A stretch of DNA of 64,000 nucleotides from a virus: IMG/VR virus record IMGVR_UViG_3300024509_000007, positions 1 through 64,000 of that record. The stretch is one strand, 5' to 3'. The position numbers were made by a program, and so were the translations under genes. Of this stretch, positions 26,476-33,884 are shown piece by piece. The notes under the pieces were generated by a model. That model saw nothing but the letters and a program-made list of their open reading frames with translations. It had not been told where the DNA came from and ran no database searches. The first letter of the stretch is position 1. The number at the start of each line of letters is the position of its first letter.

Positions 26476-27922
26476 TTCTTGACACCTCTTCTGAAATAGT
26501 AAAACCGCTATTAGTATTTCTTAGTGAGTGAAAATTATTTCTTGTAGGCCCTTCAGAAATCCTACCTATCTCATATTCGCCACAAATGTTGATATAATCA
26601 CCTTGTGATAAGCCATTTCCATGCCTACTAATAATTGGTATTAACTTTAAATTATATCTTTTGCCATTAGCTGCTGGAACTTCTTCTGCTAATTCCTCCT
26701 CTGATTTTCTTTTATATATAGAAAAATTACTGCATAACCAAAGAATTCTATCAGAACCAGACGCTACATCTGTATCTTCACGATTTATACCATCACGATT
26801 TAATTGAGTGAATGCAAGACATGGCACTCCGTATTTTACACAAAAATTATGCAAAGAAGTCATCAGAAAGCCTAATGCTTGATATTCAGCCATGTTTTTA
26901 CTTATAGAATCATCACTCATTAGCTTAATGTAATCAAATACTATTAAACATGGATTGGCTTGACCGCTTTCATTAAGACCTACTTTTTGCATTATCCATC
27001 TTCGCATAATGCCTGATGTTTCTTCAAAAGGTTGTCCGGCTATTGATTTATAATAATAAGGTATTGATTTAAGCTTTTCTTTAGCGTTGTTTATTTTATT
27101 TTTACCATCTGGCAATGATATATATTTACCAGTTTCTATGTCGTTAATTTTAACTCCAGATATTGACGCTAACATTCTATGCCAATGATCTTTGTTAGAC
27201 ATTTCAGTATCTAATACTAAAACTGGTATGTTTAGTTTTTCAGAAATGTTTAGTGCTACGGCATCTCCAAAGAATGACTTTCCGGTTTTCATTCTTGCGC
27301 CAATGATGTTTACTGTGCCAGGTCTAAAACCACCGCCAATACATTGATCATAAATAGGAAAACCACTCGGAATACCTATCTGAGTAATAGGATTATTTTC
27401 CAAGTGTTGTATATATTCATCTATGCCATCGCCAATGAATTTTGGAGCAGAATCTTCACTATTTGATAAATTAAGTGTAAAATCAAATATTCGTTGTTCT
27501 GCTATCCCAAGTATATTTGATAGCGTTTCATCTCCAGTAACTGAGTTTAATTCACCGCTTGCTAGATCTATTTCTTTTTTTAATGAATTTGCAATCTTTA
27601 ATTTTACAAGTTTTGCAGAAAGCTTTCGTGTATTTTTTAACTCAACAGGGAGAATGGTTAAGCTATTAAGATATTTTTTTTCATCTTTAGATTCAAAAAA
27701 TTCTTTATAACCAAGCGAGTTTGCTATGGATAAAAATGTTGGAATATCTATTTTTTCATTTTCATCTTGATAATAATGTCTTAAACATTTGTAAACTATT
27801 TTATTTGAGTCTATAAAAAAACAATCTTCATTTAAAATATCTGAAGATTCAATGTATGCATCTTTACCATGTTGAAAGTAAGAAGATAAAACTGCTCTTT
27901 CAGCTGCTGGGTCATGCATCAT
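26438..27922 (-). CDS. DnaB-family replicative helicase
   Basis: 494 residues. The N-terminal domain begins with PAAERAVLSSYFQ, typical of DnaB. Walker A GARMKTGKSFF is near residue 210, Walker B CLIVFDYIKLM near 325, and the H4 loop region TQLNRDG with the arginine finger region follows. It unwinds DNA in front of the fork and works with the primase, whose gene overlaps it. The acidic C-terminal tail (PIDFFGSDED) is short. Confidence 0.93.
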   Translation of the reverse strand: MMHDPAAERAVLSSYFQHGKDAYIESSDILNEDCFFIDSNKIVYKCLRHYYQDENEKIDIPTFLSIANSLGYKEFFESKDEKKYLNSLTILPVELKNTRKLSAKLVKLKIANSLKKEIDLASGELNSVTGDETLSNILGIAEQRIFDFTLNLSNSEDSAPKFIGDGIDEYIQHLENNPITQIGIPSGFPIYDQCIGGGFRPGTVNIIGARMKTGKSFFGDAVALNISEKLNIPVLVLDTEMSNKDHWHRMLASISGVKINDIETGKYISLPDGKNKINNAKEKLKSIPYYYKSIAGQPFEETSGIMRRWIMQKVGLNESGQANPCLIVFDYIKLMSDDSISKNMAEYQALGFLMTSLHNFCVKYGVPCLAFTQLNRDGINREDTDVASGSDRILWLCSNFSIYKRKSEEELAEEVPAANGKRYNLKLIPIISRHGNGLSQGDYINICGEYEIGRISEGPTRNNFHSLRNTNSGFTISEEVSRNEPIDFFGSDED

Positions 27923-28323
27923 CTTGATAAATTCCTTTTAATACATTTTGGGCAAGTATATAGATAAGATCCTTCTGATAACCTAGCCAATGAATAAAAC
28001 TCTTCTTTTTCAACCCTTTCTTTAGAACCGCACTTTGAACAACTAACATCAATTAAGGATTCGGTATATTCTGGTCTGTAATTTTTTTTAACCTTTTTTA
28101 TATTTTTTTCAACAAGCTCTGGATGTATTGATAAATCATCAACAAAATTATTTACAAAATCAGAGTCTATAGTTTTATTCGCCAGTTCTTTCTTTTTATT
28201 TACTCTTTTTTTAGTCGATTTTTTAGATTCTGGTTTAATACCAGTTAAATTAAATAAAGCTTCTTCTACATAAGAAAAACTTTGTTCTTCTAAAGCCTTG
28301 TTAAGCAATTCTACTATTGTCAT
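27919..28323 (-). CDS. Zinc-ribbon protein beside the helicase
   Basis: 134 residues. A basic linker (KKSTKKRVNKKKELANK) separates an N-terminal helix from a C-terminal zinc ribbon: CSKCGSKERV and CPKCIKRN. Overlaps the helicase start by four bases and the gene upstream by 23 bases. Possibly a helicase or fork accessory factor by position. Confidence 0.6.
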   Translation of the reverse strand: MTIVELLNKALEEQSFSYVEEALFNLTGIKPESKKSTKKRVNKKKELANKTIDSDFVNNFVDDLSIHPELVEKNIKKVKKNYRPEYTESLIDVSCSKCGSKERVEKEEFYSLARLSEGSYLYTCPKCIKRNLSR

Positions 28324-28810
28324 TTCTAACTCTCCTAGCTATTTGTAAACTGTTAAACATATCTGCTACTTTATCTACTTTCATGGGCAAATACTCAACA
28401 CGATCAATAATATATTGAAGTTTAACAATGCTAAATTTTAACTTTTTAGCATAATCATCTTGTTCAGCAGCTATAGCAATTCTTTCTTCTGCCGAAAGAT
28501 ATTTTATGTCTGATACATATTTGCTAATAGTTTTATAAAAACATTCTCTATAATAATTAAGTAATGCTTTTTTAGAACTTATTTCTTTAGTCAGTCTAAA
28601 TGAAAAATTATGAAGCAACAATGCTGCTTCGCCACATTGGTCAGAAGTCATTACTTTTAATTGATCATGCGATAAATTTAATAATCGCATACATTCATTT
28701 GGATTTTCTGGAGTAAAAGTTAAGCCTAGATTATTTTCAAATGGGCTATGCAAAGACTCAAAAAAATCTTTATTACAATTTACATTCCAAAATTCTGTTT
28801 CTCCACTCAT
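28301..28810 (-). CDS. Hypothetical helical protein
   Basis: 169 residues from the ATG at 28810; a GTG at 28822 is also in frame. Predicted mostly helical (SHDQLKVMTSDQCGEAALLLHNFSFRL, then LSAEERIAIAAEQDDYAKKLKFSIVKLQYIIDRVEYLP). The gene lies between a Vsr-like nuclease gene and the zinc-ribbon gene in the replication block, and the length is in the range of phage helicase loaders, but no motif supports that. Confidence 0.55.
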   Translation of the reverse strand: MSGETEFWNVNCNKDFFESLHSPFENNLGLTFTPENPNECMRLLNLSHDQLKVMTSDQCGEAALLLHNFSFRLTKEISSKKALLNYYRECFYKTISKYVSDIKYLSAEERIAIAAEQDDYAKKLKFSIVKLQYIIDRVEYLPMKVDKVADMFNSLQIARRVRNDNSRIA

Positions 28811-29174
28811 CTTCACTCTCACTACATGGTAAATCTATATATAATATTCCATTTTTTTCACAAAAAAGCCTTTTGTTTCTATCTCTAGCTTGCGCTTTAG
28901 CAAAATTTAATTTATTGCCATGAAAAAACGGTATGTATTTATAATGCTGTTCTCCATGAACCTCAACAATTATTTTCCTCAAAGGCAAGAAAAAGTCAGC
29001 ATATAAACTATCACAACCCGGCAAATAAACTTCTTCCAAAATTCTATCTATTGGAAATAACTTTTTTAACAATGCCCTAGCTTTTAAATGATAAGAAGAT
29101 TTTTGTTCCGAATCTGAGGATTTTCCCCAAATAGACCAAGAATATTCTTTGTTGTCTAATCCTGTTACTTTCAT
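28773..29174 (-). CDS. Vsr/DUF559-like endonuclease
   Basis: 133 residues. A short DNA-binding lead is followed by YADFFLPLRKIIVEVHGEQHY near 60-82, the D...E-x-x-G-x-x-H active site pattern of very-short-patch repair-like nucleases, and a later DRNKRLFCEKNGILYI segment. It may process recombination intermediates or be a small homing nuclease. It overlaps the RecA gene by four bases and the next gene by 38. Confidence 0.7.
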   Translation of the reverse strand: MKVTGLDNKEYSWSIWGKSSDSEQKSSYHLKARALLKKLFPIDRILEEVYLPGCDSLYADFFLPLRKIIVEVHGEQHYKYIPFFHGNKLNFAKAQARDRNKRLFCEKNGILYIDLPCSESEDEWRNRILECKL

Positions 29175-30223
29175 GGTCTTAGTATATCATCTATTTCTTT
29201 TTGCAAAAGAGCTATCCATTCTGGCTTTTCTTTTAATAGTTTATAAAGCTTTTCAGAACCTTGCACTTTTGGTATTTCTGATTCTTCTATGTGCCGTTTT
29301 AAATAGTCAAGATTCATCCAAGCACCAGATTTTATAATTAAACCTAACTCCATGCCTAGGTTTATGATTTCAAATGTTTTATCAATGCCGACACCGTACC
29401 TAATATAACTATCAACTTCCATGCCTGGAGATCCAAGAGCGCAAGATTCTATAAGCCAATGAACTTGTTGACCGACTTGAACTTCTTTTCCATCTTGATT
29501 AGCAGTCCATGCTTTATCATATTTCACTCTTAGTTGAACATCGGCCTGATATTGTAAAGCCCTTGATCCCTTTTCAATAAAGCCACCATACATGCCTTGG
29601 TTTTGAGCCAAGTGCATAATAGACCAAACTATAACTTTTTGAATGGGAACTAGATTGGACGCTTGCCTACAAAAACCAGCAAACATCTTGTTGCCAGAAC
29701 CACGATTTTCATAACCTATACCTTCATCCATTTCTCTTTCATCACAAAGAGAGCTTACCGAATCAATAATGATTAAAGACCTTGGATGCGTCTGAATAGC
29801 TTTCATTGCTAAATTTAAATAATCTTTAGCAGTTAATATTTTTTCTGGAACAGATCTATAAATTGTTAGTTTTTTAGGATCTAAACCTTCTATACCATGA
29901 ATATTCATGGACTTTAAACGACCTTCAATATTTAAGTAATAAACATGACGGCCTTGTTTTTGACACTCAGCAGCAAATGATAAAGATGTTAATGTTTTTC
30001 CTGTTTTGGGATGACCACTACATGTTACCCAAGAACCTTCTGGTATCCCTCCATGTAAACCTAAATCTAAAGCAGGGCTAATAGGTATAATTTCTGGTGG
30101 ATTATCTAATAAATTGTCTGCCGTAATAGCAACTCCTTCTGCATATTGCTTATTAACTTCAGACATAACTCTTTCTAAATAGTCACTACTTTTAGATTCT
30201 GACTTGTCAGATTTCTTGGCCAT
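29171..30223 (-). CDS. RecA/UvsX-family recombinase
   Basis: 350 residues. Walker A GHPKTGKT at about 68-75 and the Walker B strand SLIIIDSVSSL near 153. The loop after it (GSGNKMFAGFCRQASNLVPIQKVIVW) and QALQYQADVQLRVKY-like features follow RecA, with ALQYQADVQLRVKYDKAW near 225. It pairs homologous single strands with duplex DNA. The C-terminal region is reduced compared with bacterial RecA. Confidence 0.9.
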   Translation of the reverse strand: MAKKSDKSESKSSDYLERVMSEVNKQYAEGVAITADNLLDNPPEIIPISPALDLGLHGGIPEGSWVTCSGHPKTGKTLTSLSFAAECQKQGRHVYYLNIEGRLKSMNIHGIEGLDPKKLTIYRSVPEKILTAKDYLNLAMKAIQTHPRSLIIIDSVSSLCDEREMDEGIGYENRGSGNKMFAGFCRQASNLVPIQKVIVWSIMHLAQNQGMYGGFIEKGSRALQYQADVQLRVKYDKAWTANQDGKEVQVGQQVHWLIESCALGSPGMEVDSYIRYGVGIDKTFEIINLGMELGLIIKSGAWMNLDYLKRHIEESEIPKVQGSEKLYKLLKEKPEWIALLQKEIDDILRP

Positions 30224-30647
30224 CTAATTCCTCTAGCTTTCTTTTTAAACTTTTGTTCTGCACAAAATTAGGTCTTTGATCCAAGTTTTCTACTTGTGTG
30301 GTTTTTATTTCCTGTTGAGCGCTTTTCTTTTCTATGATAGCTATTTCTTTTTGAAGAAATGGAGATTTCAAAGAAATAACTTTAACTCCATTTGGAGTTC
30401 TCAAAGATTGAAAAATTATGGACTGAGAATACTTTTTAAGCAAACTATTTGCAAGCTTTATTTGATAAAGATAATAATCTTTCCAAGGCTTGTGATTCCA
30501 AAACTTCGGAGGAAGTTCTGTTTTATTAAACTTAGCATTTCTAGCACACATTGTTTCTGCTAAATATTGAGCAGCAGAAATCCAACCACCACCAAATCTT
30601 GACTCAAATGTTCTCGTTTCAGATTTTTTGCTATATTTGTCTTCCAT
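30207..30647 (-). CDS. Hypothetical protein upstream of RecA
   Basis: 146 residues, basic. WISAAQYLAETMCARNAKFNKTELPPKFW is a motif often seen in small phage proteins near recombination genes, but no name can be given. It has a helical C-terminal part (NKSLKRKLEELDGQEI). It overlaps RecA by 17 bases and the next gene by 17. Confidence 0.6.
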   Translation of the reverse strand: MEDKYSKKSETRTFESRFGGGWISAAQYLAETMCARNAKFNKTELPPKFWNHKPWKDYYLYQIKLANSLLKKYSQSIIFQSLRTPNGVKVISLKSPFLQKEIAIIEKKSAQQEIKTTQVENLDQRPNFVQNKSLKRKLEELDGQEI

Positions 30648-31062
30648 GATTTAATATTAAAAAGTCATTAATAATGACTGGCCTTTCATCTTGCTTGAGA
30701 AGAGTTAAATTTGGAACTAGCCATTCTTCAGTTTTTATTATGTCTCCATCTTTATATCCTATTACATAACAACTTCCGCTATGAGAACCAAAAATGGAAA
30801 ATGCCAGATTGGAAAAAAAATACCCCTCTGCATTTTTTGGCAAAGTATCTGCAATATTAGATCTATATCTAATTTTTAATGATACAATGTTCAATCTATT
30901 TTGTAATAGATATAACTTTAATCTAAGCCAAGAAGGGATATTATCTCTTTCTGGATGACCATCATCTTGATAAGCAGTAGTTCCATCGTTTAATTCTGCT
31001 ATCCATTGAGCAGAAAATACATTTTGGTGTTGTATATAATCATCTTCTATAAGCGTTATCAT
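30631..31062 (-). CDS. Hypothetical beta-rich protein
   Basis: 143 residues. AQWIAELNDGTTAYQDDGHPER opens it; the rest alternates strands (FSIFGSHSGSCYVIGYKDGDIIKTEEWLVPNL). Seen in this general form in other phages as an unknown. Its stop and the next start share one base, so expression is coupled. Confidence 0.55.
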   Translation of the reverse strand: MITLIEDDYIQHQNVFSAQWIAELNDGTTAYQDDGHPERDNIPSWLRLKLYLLQNRLNIVSLKIRYRSNIADTLPKNAEGYFFSNLAFSIFGSHSGSCYVIGYKDGDIIKTEEWLVPNLTLLKQDERPVIINDFLILNHGRQI

Positions 31063-31349
31063 TATTCTGTCCTATGTATGCAATCTTTATATTTTGGAGA
31101 ATCATAAATATTTTTTTGTTCATATTTTATAGTGTCATCTATCATAGACTGGGCTTGTGTCATAGATACAGATCCGGGTCTTTGATCAAATTTTAATCCT
31201 GCTTTTTTATTCGCCATTTCGTAATAATTATTTATCAAATCTTTTGAAAGATTTAAAGCTTTACATAATTGATCAATGCTTAATAATTGACAGCATTTAT
31301 CTATAATTATTTTATGTTCATCTGTTAAAACCAATTTTTTCTTAGACAT
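31062..31349 (-). CDS. Small helix-turn-helix-like protein
   Basis: 95 residues. LSIDQLCKALNLSKDLINNYYEM at about 22-44 has the spacing of a helix-turn-helix DNA-binding unit. No effector domain is visible. It could regulate its own cluster or be a small DNA-packaging or replication accessory; not assigned. Confidence 0.5.
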   Translation of the reverse strand: MSKKKLVLTDEHKIIIDKCCQLLSIDQLCKALNLSKDLINNYYEMANKKAGLKFDQRPGSVSMTQAQSMIDDTIKYEQKNIYDSPKYKDCIHRTE

Positions 31350-31692
31350 TTATGCTTATCCTTTCTGCGTTTTTTAACAAACTTGGATTTTTTGTTTCTA
31401 TAAATTGAAGGTACAAATCATAGCATTCCTTATTCACCGACTTAAAATCAAACCTTTTTCTTCCTTTAAAAGCATCAAATCTCTTAAGGTCTGATGGTTG
31501 ATGAACCATAGGATTATAGAAAAGTCCATTGTCAGGACCATCTGTGCAAACACGAACAAAATATCTTTGTAAATTACTTGGCTCAGTAATAGATGTTTTT
31601 GCTATGCAAGACCAATCTTGTGGACTGATTTCTTTGTTATTAAAATCAAGACCTTTTACTGTGGTTTTATGATCTATGTATTCATCATTCAT
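31342..31692 (-). CDS. Hypothetical protein
   Basis: 116 residues. A recognisable central stretch (QRYFVRVCTDGPDNGLFYNPMVHQP) precedes a basic FKGRKRFDFKSV segment. No family assignment. Coupled to both neighbours by 8-base overlaps. Confidence 0.5.
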   Translation of the reverse strand: MNDEYIDHKTTVKGLDFNNKEISPQDWSCIAKTSITEPSNLQRYFVRVCTDGPDNGLFYNPMVHQPSDLKRFDAFKGRKRFDFKSVNKECYDLYLQFIETKNPSLLKNAERISINV

Positions 31693-32020
31693 TACAATCT
31701 CCTTTTTTAGTATAAAATACTATTGTATCATTTTCATTTTTAATATTTGCTAACTGAGTGATAAGTTTAGAATCATCTGGATCTGTCTCTGATATTTTCA
31801 TAATACCACAAGGTCTAAACATTCCGCTTACTTCAGTTATAAAAGACTTATCGTTACAATAACAACATTTTGCCATCACTTTCCATTTAAGACTTTCATC
31901 TTTTTTTACGATAAATAAATCAACGAGTTTTTTGTTGCAAGAAGAACAAGAAAGATATATATGACCATTATCTGTTAAAATAGGGTCTTTGCTTATATTT
32001 ACTGTTTTTCTTTCGAGCAT
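31685..32020 (-). CDS. Zinc-binding small protein
   Basis: 111 residues. Cysteine pairs CSSCNKKL (about 24-27) and CCYCNDK (about 51-54) should form a zinc ribbon. The second half has MFRPCGIMKISETD. Likely nucleic acid or protein binding; unnamed. Confidence 0.55.
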   Translation of the reverse strand: MLERKTVNISKDPILTDNGHIYLSCSSCNKKLVDLFIVKKDESLKWKVMAKCCYCNDKSFITEVSGMFRPCGIMKISETDPDDSKLITQLANIKNENDTIVFYTKKGDCNE

Positions 32021-32238
32021 ATACTACCTACCATTTCTAATAGTTCAAAAACTTTTCTTTCGCATATTGATTTATCATCACCGTCAATATAAAACTCTTT
32101 ATGTTCATACTCAATCGGATTTCCATTAGCTCTATTTTGATTATCTTTTTCATGCAATGAATAGTAAACAACAATCATAGCTTTGTGTGGTTTTGTAGGA
32201 TCGTTTTGCTTTGCTGATTTAAAAAAATTTTCATTCAT
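31999..32238 (-). CDS. Small hypothetical protein
   Basis: 79 residues with a beta hairpin character: AMIVVYYSLHEK, then YEHKEFYIDGDDKSIC. No family recognised. Overlaps the zinc-ribbon genes on both sides. Confidence 0.5.
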   Translation of the reverse strand: MNENFFKSAKQNDPTKPHKAMIVVYYSLHEKDNQNRANGNPIEYEHKEFYIDGDDKSICERKVFELLEMVGSICSKEKQ

Positions 32239-32609
32239 TTTCCTTCCTCCACATATTTCTTAACATTTTTTATTTTATTTAAATTTAAAGGCTTGTCCAT
32301 TTTTGGCAAATCTTTTACTTCGCCAGATCTCCACCAAGGAGTATTACTTTCTTTTTTTGAAATTCCTGCGTCTGCGATTTTTTCTCGCATAGATTTTTGG
32401 TCTTTTCCTTTGCCTTTTGTTTTTGCGTTTTTTTCTGCCCATTGTCCTATTGTAGTTACATTATTACAAAATACAAAAGGACTTCCAAAGATTTGATAAA
32501 GTTTATTTTGTTTGCATTTTGGGCATTTTTTAGGGTGGTTTTTATGAATACTTTTTTCTATTTCAAAAGAATACTCACAAGAATCACACTTATATTCAAA
32601 TGTAGGCAT
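32235..32609 (-). CDS. FmdB-like zinc-ribbon protein
   Basis: 124 residues from the ATG whose protein starts MPTFEYKCDSC. The pattern PTFEYKCDSCEYSFE followed by CPKCKQNKLYQIFGSP is that of the FmdB/regulatory zinc-ribbon family, with the rest a basic tail. An in-frame ATG 12 codons earlier exists but would overlap the preceding gene. Such proteins are frequent in phages; function unknown. Confidence 0.7.
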   Translation of the reverse strand: MPTFEYKCDSCEYSFEIEKSIHKNHPKKCPKCKQNKLYQIFGSPFVFCNNVTTIGQWAEKNAKTKGKGKDQKSMREKIADAGISKKESNTPWWRSGEVKDLPKMDKPLNLNKIKNVKKYVEEGK

Positions 32610-32610
32610 A

Positions 32611-32847
32611 TTATTCCCATTCGTTTTTATCTTCATCAATATCAACGCAAAAACTTATATCCCATCTAGTTTCACTAAGCTCTAAAGATTCTGGCGGAAA
32701 ACCATCCCTAATAACATTTCCATCCAAATCAAAATAGGCTACTAAAACTTCTGGATCTTCTGAATTCTGATTTATTTTTAATACCGTCATTGGAAGACCG
32801 CCAGATTTTAAAACAACAATGTCTCCACTAGAAAATGATTTTTCCAT
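32611..32847 (-). CDS. YodC-like (DUF2158) small protein
   Basis: 78 residues from the ATG with a GGAG ribosome site in GTCGGAGTAAAC; the frame is open further upstream but that part lies in the radical SAM gene. SGDIVVLKSGGLPMTVLKI matches the GDxVxLKSGGPxMTV signature of the YodC family. The function of the family is not known. Confidence 0.75.
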   Translation of the reverse strand: MEKSFSSGDIVVLKSGGLPMTVLKINQNSEDPEVLVAYFDLDGNVIRDGFPPESLELSETRWDISFCVDIDEDKNEWE

Positions 32848-32849
32848 GT

Positions 32850-33872
32850 TTACTCCGACCATTCTGACGAAGCACAATTTGTACAGAATTTATTAAATGA
32901 ATTTTCTATAACATTTACATGGTTTTCTGAAAACCATATATCTCGCAAAGAAGATTCATTAATATCACCAAATATTGTATCAAAATCATAGTCATGACAA
33001 CACAAAAATAATTTGCCAGCTGCATTTACATGCAAATAACCAAATGGTCTTCCGCCTATTTCTTTGCCATGAGAACAACCGACTACACTTTTCTTTTTTA
33101 AATGTTTATTAATTGCTTTTTTATTTGATATAATACCTAATTCGTGTAATTTACCAGCCCTATCAATAAGGTGTGGAACTTTAAAACAATTAACTTCTGG
33201 AAAAATAGACTTCGCTAACTGAAGCTGTCTTTCGTTTTCATTTGGGGAAAAATCAGGAGCTTCAAAACCAAGCTCTAACCAGCCATTGTTTTGATATTTG
33301 CTTGTTTCATCTATGCCGTTTATTTGTATAGAAAAAGCCTTGTTTGATACCATATCTCTTAATGTCATTCTTGCGTAATTTATATTGCTTATAAGTTGTC
33401 CAAATTTCTCTTTTTTAATTCCAGATCTTTTTTCCCATAACTCAGCTTCAAAAGCTGGTATATTTAAACATATTCCGCTTATTATTCTTTGGTGTTTTTT
33501 TATTATATCTGTTTTGTCTGGAGTTAAATTTATTCCATTAGATAATATCATTGTATAAAGGTTATTTTTATTTAATATTTCCAACATTTGCTCAAAGTGT
33601 TTATACAATAAAACTTCATTATAATGGGCTGTATATAAACCATTAAACTTTTTTGAAACTATGCCATCTTCTTTTGATCTTTCTTCTAAAATATTGTTTA
33701 TTATCTTCTCAAATAATTCTATGGGCATCTGAACTTTGCCTTCAGATGGATTTGGAGAATATCTAACAGGACAAAACCAACACTTAGCGTTGCAATAACC
33801 AAATGGATCTATTTGAGCTTGTTCTATTTTCCATTTTTTTAAATTGTTATTAATTAATTCTTTGATTTCCAT
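32850..33872 (-). CDS. Radical SAM protein with C-terminal SPASM-like cysteines
   Basis: 340 residues. CNAKCWFC at about 28-35 is the CxxxCxxC motif for the 4Fe-4S cluster that cleaves S-adenosylmethionine. Further cysteines near the C-terminus (CCHDYDFD and CTNCASSEW) resemble a SPASM/twitch auxiliary cluster. This class modifies peptides, sugars or cofactors. The gene lies 13 bases from the ribonucleotide reductase gene, but it is not the class III activase because the reductase is class II. The substrate is unknown; a glycan or peptide precursor of the phage is possible. Confidence 0.85.
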   Translation of the reverse strand: MEIKELINNNLKKWKIEQAQIDPFGYCNAKCWFCPVRYSPNPSEGKVQMPIELFEKIINNILEERSKEDGIVSKKFNGLYTAHYNEVLLYKHFEQMLEILNKNNLYTMILSNGINLTPDKTDIIKKHQRIISGICLNIPAFEAELWEKRSGIKKEKFGQLISNINYARMTLRDMVSNKAFSIQINGIDETSKYQNNGWLELGFEAPDFSPNENERQLQLAKSIFPEVNCFKVPHLIDRAGKLHELGIISNKKAINKHLKKKSVVGCSHGKEIGGRPFGYLHVNAAGKLFLCCHDYDFDTIFGDINESSLRDIWFSENHVNVIENSFNKFCTNCASSEWSE

Positions 33873-33884
33873 AAATACATCTTT

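Noticed and set aside
32850-33872. Activase for an anaerobic (class III) ribonucleotide reductase
   Set aside because: The adjacent reductase is class II by its motifs, and the protein has SPASM-like C-terminal cysteines.
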